NCBI GenBank assembly: GCA_002154655.1
Contig: NGUZ01000002.1
Location: 186,001 to 250,000 of the forward strand
DNA: 64,000 bases
Direction of reading: 5' to 3'
Origin: Corynebacterium kefirresidentii
GTDB taxonomy: Bacteria; Actinomycetota; Actinomycetes; Mycobacteriales; Mycobacteriaceae
This document shows, one piece after another, positions 62,563-64,000 of this stretch. A model generated the notes under the pieces. The model made no database searches. It was not told the origin of the DNA and saw nothing but the letters and a program-made list of their open reading frames with translations. A program made the translations under genes and the position numbers. The number at the start of each line of letters is the position of its first letter. Position 1 is the first letter of the stretch.

Positions 62563-64000
62563 GTTACGACCCCCATTCCACCGCGCGTGCGGGAGTGGTC
62601 CTCCCACCGTCCCCGCAAGTGCGCCTCGTTCCCCGTACCCCGTCCGCCACGGCCCGCAGCTGGCCGGTTGACCTGCCCGAATCCGGTTCCTGGAAAGTAA
62701 CCGGTGCGGCAGGCAGTGGCGTGTCGAGCTTCCTTATCGATACCGTCATTCATGCCCTGGACAGAGCCCAGGAAACTGGCGCGGATCCCTCCGGCATTCT
62801 CGTTATTGCGCCCTCGAAGGAATCCGGTGCCCGATTGCGCCGCGAACTTTCTGAACGCCTCGAGAATTACGCCGCACAGACCTCAATGGTGAGGTCTGTG
62901 CACTCCTTGGCTTTTGCGTTACTGCGCACGGCGGCCGAGGAGGAGTTGCGGCTCATTACCGGTGCGGAACACGATGCCGTCATTCGGGAGCTACTTATCG
63001 GTCAAGCAGAAGACGGTCACGGATCCTGGCCAGAAGAGATGCGCCCCGCGCTGGAATATGTGGGCTTTGCTCGGCAGTTGCGCGATTTCCTTTTGCGCTC
63101 CATTGAACGAGGTCTGGGCCCAGGAGACCTGGAGCGCCTAGGCCACGAATATGGCCGCCCTATGTGGTCCGCCGCGGGCGAATTTCTGCGCGAGTATGAG
63201 CACGTACAGCTCCTCTCCCGTGCCCATTCATACTCTGCTGCAGAGTTGGTTACCGCGGTTCTCCAACGCCCTGAATTACTGCGCGATCATCCCTTCCACA
63301 CCATTGTCGTCGATGATGCGCAACTGCTCGACCCCACCGCAGGAAAGCTCATTCTTGGGCTAGCTGCGCAGGCCAACCTCGTAGTTGTGGGTGGAGATAC
63401 AGCCCAATCTGTCTTTGCCTTTCGTGGTGCTAGCTCGCGCTTTTTGCAGGACTTTCCAGCCGAGCATGATATTGAGCTCACCGAGTCCTACCGCAGGCCC
63501 ACACCGGCGTGCATCTCTATCGTGGACTCGGATGGTCGGCTGCGCGACGTCGTAGCTAATACTGTGCGCCGCCGTCACTTGGAAGATGCCGTGCCCTGGC
63601 GCGACATCGCTGTCATTGTGCGCTCTACTAGTGACATTGGCCAAATGCGCCGCACCCTCCTAGCCGCCGGTGTGCCCGTACATATCAATCCCACCGACGT
63701 TGTCTTGGCCGAACAGCGTTTGGTCTCCGCTGTGCTGCTTGCACTGCGCGCCTTGGAGGAGGAACTATCTAACTCTGAGTTGGAAGAACTACTCACCGGA
63801 CCTGTGGGTGGCGCCGATCCTGTCACCCTGCGCCGACTGATCCGTGGCTTGCGCCGCTGGGATTCCACCACTCGGGGCATCGATAGCCTCCGGGGCCTTC
63901 TCTACGGCGAGCTCCCAGACTTCAACGGACAGCTCACTGAACGGGAATATTCGATCCTCGAACGCGTTCGTGCAGTGCTCAGTGCCGGCCGGGAAGCGCT
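62559..64000 (+). CDS. adnA: UvrD/RecB-like helicase-nuclease subunit AdnA (3' end outside window)
   Basis: First 480 codons from a GTG overlapping the preceding stop. SF1A layout: the Walker A position reads GAAGSGVSS (around residues 49-57) with Val55 where the catalytic Lys should be, motif Ia APSKESGARLRREL, Walker B VVDDAQLLD, and motif III GGDTAQSVFAFRGA. Order after TIGR02569 matches AdnA (Rv3202c), whose partner AdnB should follow. AdnAB resects DNA double-strand breaks; AdnB is the main motor in mycobacteria. The C-terminal nuclease lies outside. Confidence 0.85.
   Translation, partial: MSYDPHSTARAGVVLPPSPQVRLVPRTPSATARSWPVDLPESGSWKVTGAAGSGVSSFLIDTVIHALDRAQETGADPSGILVIAPSKESGARLRRELSERLENYAAQTSMVRSVHSLAFALLRTAAEEELRLITGAEHDAVIRELLIGQAEDGHGSWPEEMRPALEYVGFARQLRDFLLRSIERGLGPGDLERLGHEYGRPMWSAAGEFLREYEHVQLLSRAHSYSAAELVTAVLQRPELLRDHPFHTIVVDDAQLLDPTAGKLILGLAAQANLVVVGGDTAQSVFAFRGASSRFLQDFPAEHDIELTESYRRPTPACISIVDSDGRLRDVVANTVRRRHLEDAVPWRDIAVIVRSTSDIGQMRRTLLAAGVPVHINPTDVVLAEQRLVSAVLLALRALEEELSNSELEELLTGPVGGADPVTLRRLIRGLRRWDSTTRGIDSLRGLLYGELPDFNGQLTEREYSILERVRAVLSAGREA

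Overview
The window reads as one chromosome segment of a Corynebacterium. The order lcp - wbbL - manC-like - whcD - DUF3499 - manB, then tobH - manA - tmk - mtrA - mtrB - lpqB - comF - hpf - secA, then rsgA - aroA - yedK - ybaK - sigH - rshA - bL37 - whcE, and finally rhlE - DUF3107 - DUF3152 - TIGR02569 - adnA matches the conserved Corynebacteriales core known from C. glutamicum and, in part, M. tuberculosis. High GC content, frequent GTG starts and many start codons placed 7-8 bases after a -10 hexamer (leaderless mRNAs) fit the genus. I cannot name the species. No rRNA, tRNA, CRISPR array, prophage or insertion sequence was seen.

Layout. 1-4.6 kb: the end of a nucleoside hydrolase, then a two-gene McrBC-type modified-DNA restriction system on the minus strand with AT-richer sequence than its surroundings. 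4.7-6.6 kb: convergent gluconokinase and gluconate permease. 6.8-7.4 kb: a small secreted metzincin. 7.6-12 kb: a complete minus-strand ugpA-E-B-C glycerol-3-phosphate importer. 12.3-18.8 kb: an amino-acid/peptide block (M20 amidohydrolase, ThrE exporter, MHS-family MFS carrier, SdaC-type serine/threonine permease). Between these genes lie three copies of a CU-rich structured RNA element and a separate riboswitch-like leader in front of thrE. 18.9-21.8 kb: a decayed betaine-binding-protein fragment, a large secreted protein and a TSUP permease, with an apparently orphan CsoR-type operator.

21.8-38.1 kb is a cell-envelope/GDP-mannose region: LytR-CpsA-Psr ligase, rhamnosyltransferase WbbL, mannose-1-phosphate guanylyltransferase, WhiB2-type WhcD, phosphomannomutase ManB, TobH and ManA. 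Between manB and tobH sits a sulfite-reduction/siroheme module (fprA, cysI, cysX, chelatase, TSUP permease, cobA), while cysHDN, the sulfate-activating part of the C. glutamicum fpr2-cysIXHDNYZ cluster, is missing here.

38-64 kb is housekeeping: dTMP supply (tmk), the MtrAB-LpqB envelope-stress system, ribosome hibernation, SecA, ribosome maturation (rsgA), the shikimate pathway (aroA), the thiol-stress sigma factor SigH with its zinc anti-sigma factor, WhcE, a DEAD-box helicase and the start of the AdnAB double-strand-break resection machine. A 24-codon gene for ribosomal protein bL37 was found by eye. The strongest points for a second look are the repeated CU-rich RNA element, the thrE leader, the symmetrical divergent leaderless promoters at aroA/yedK and sigH/ybaK, the apparently non-canonical start of mtrB, and the AdnA-like motor that lacks its Walker A lysine.
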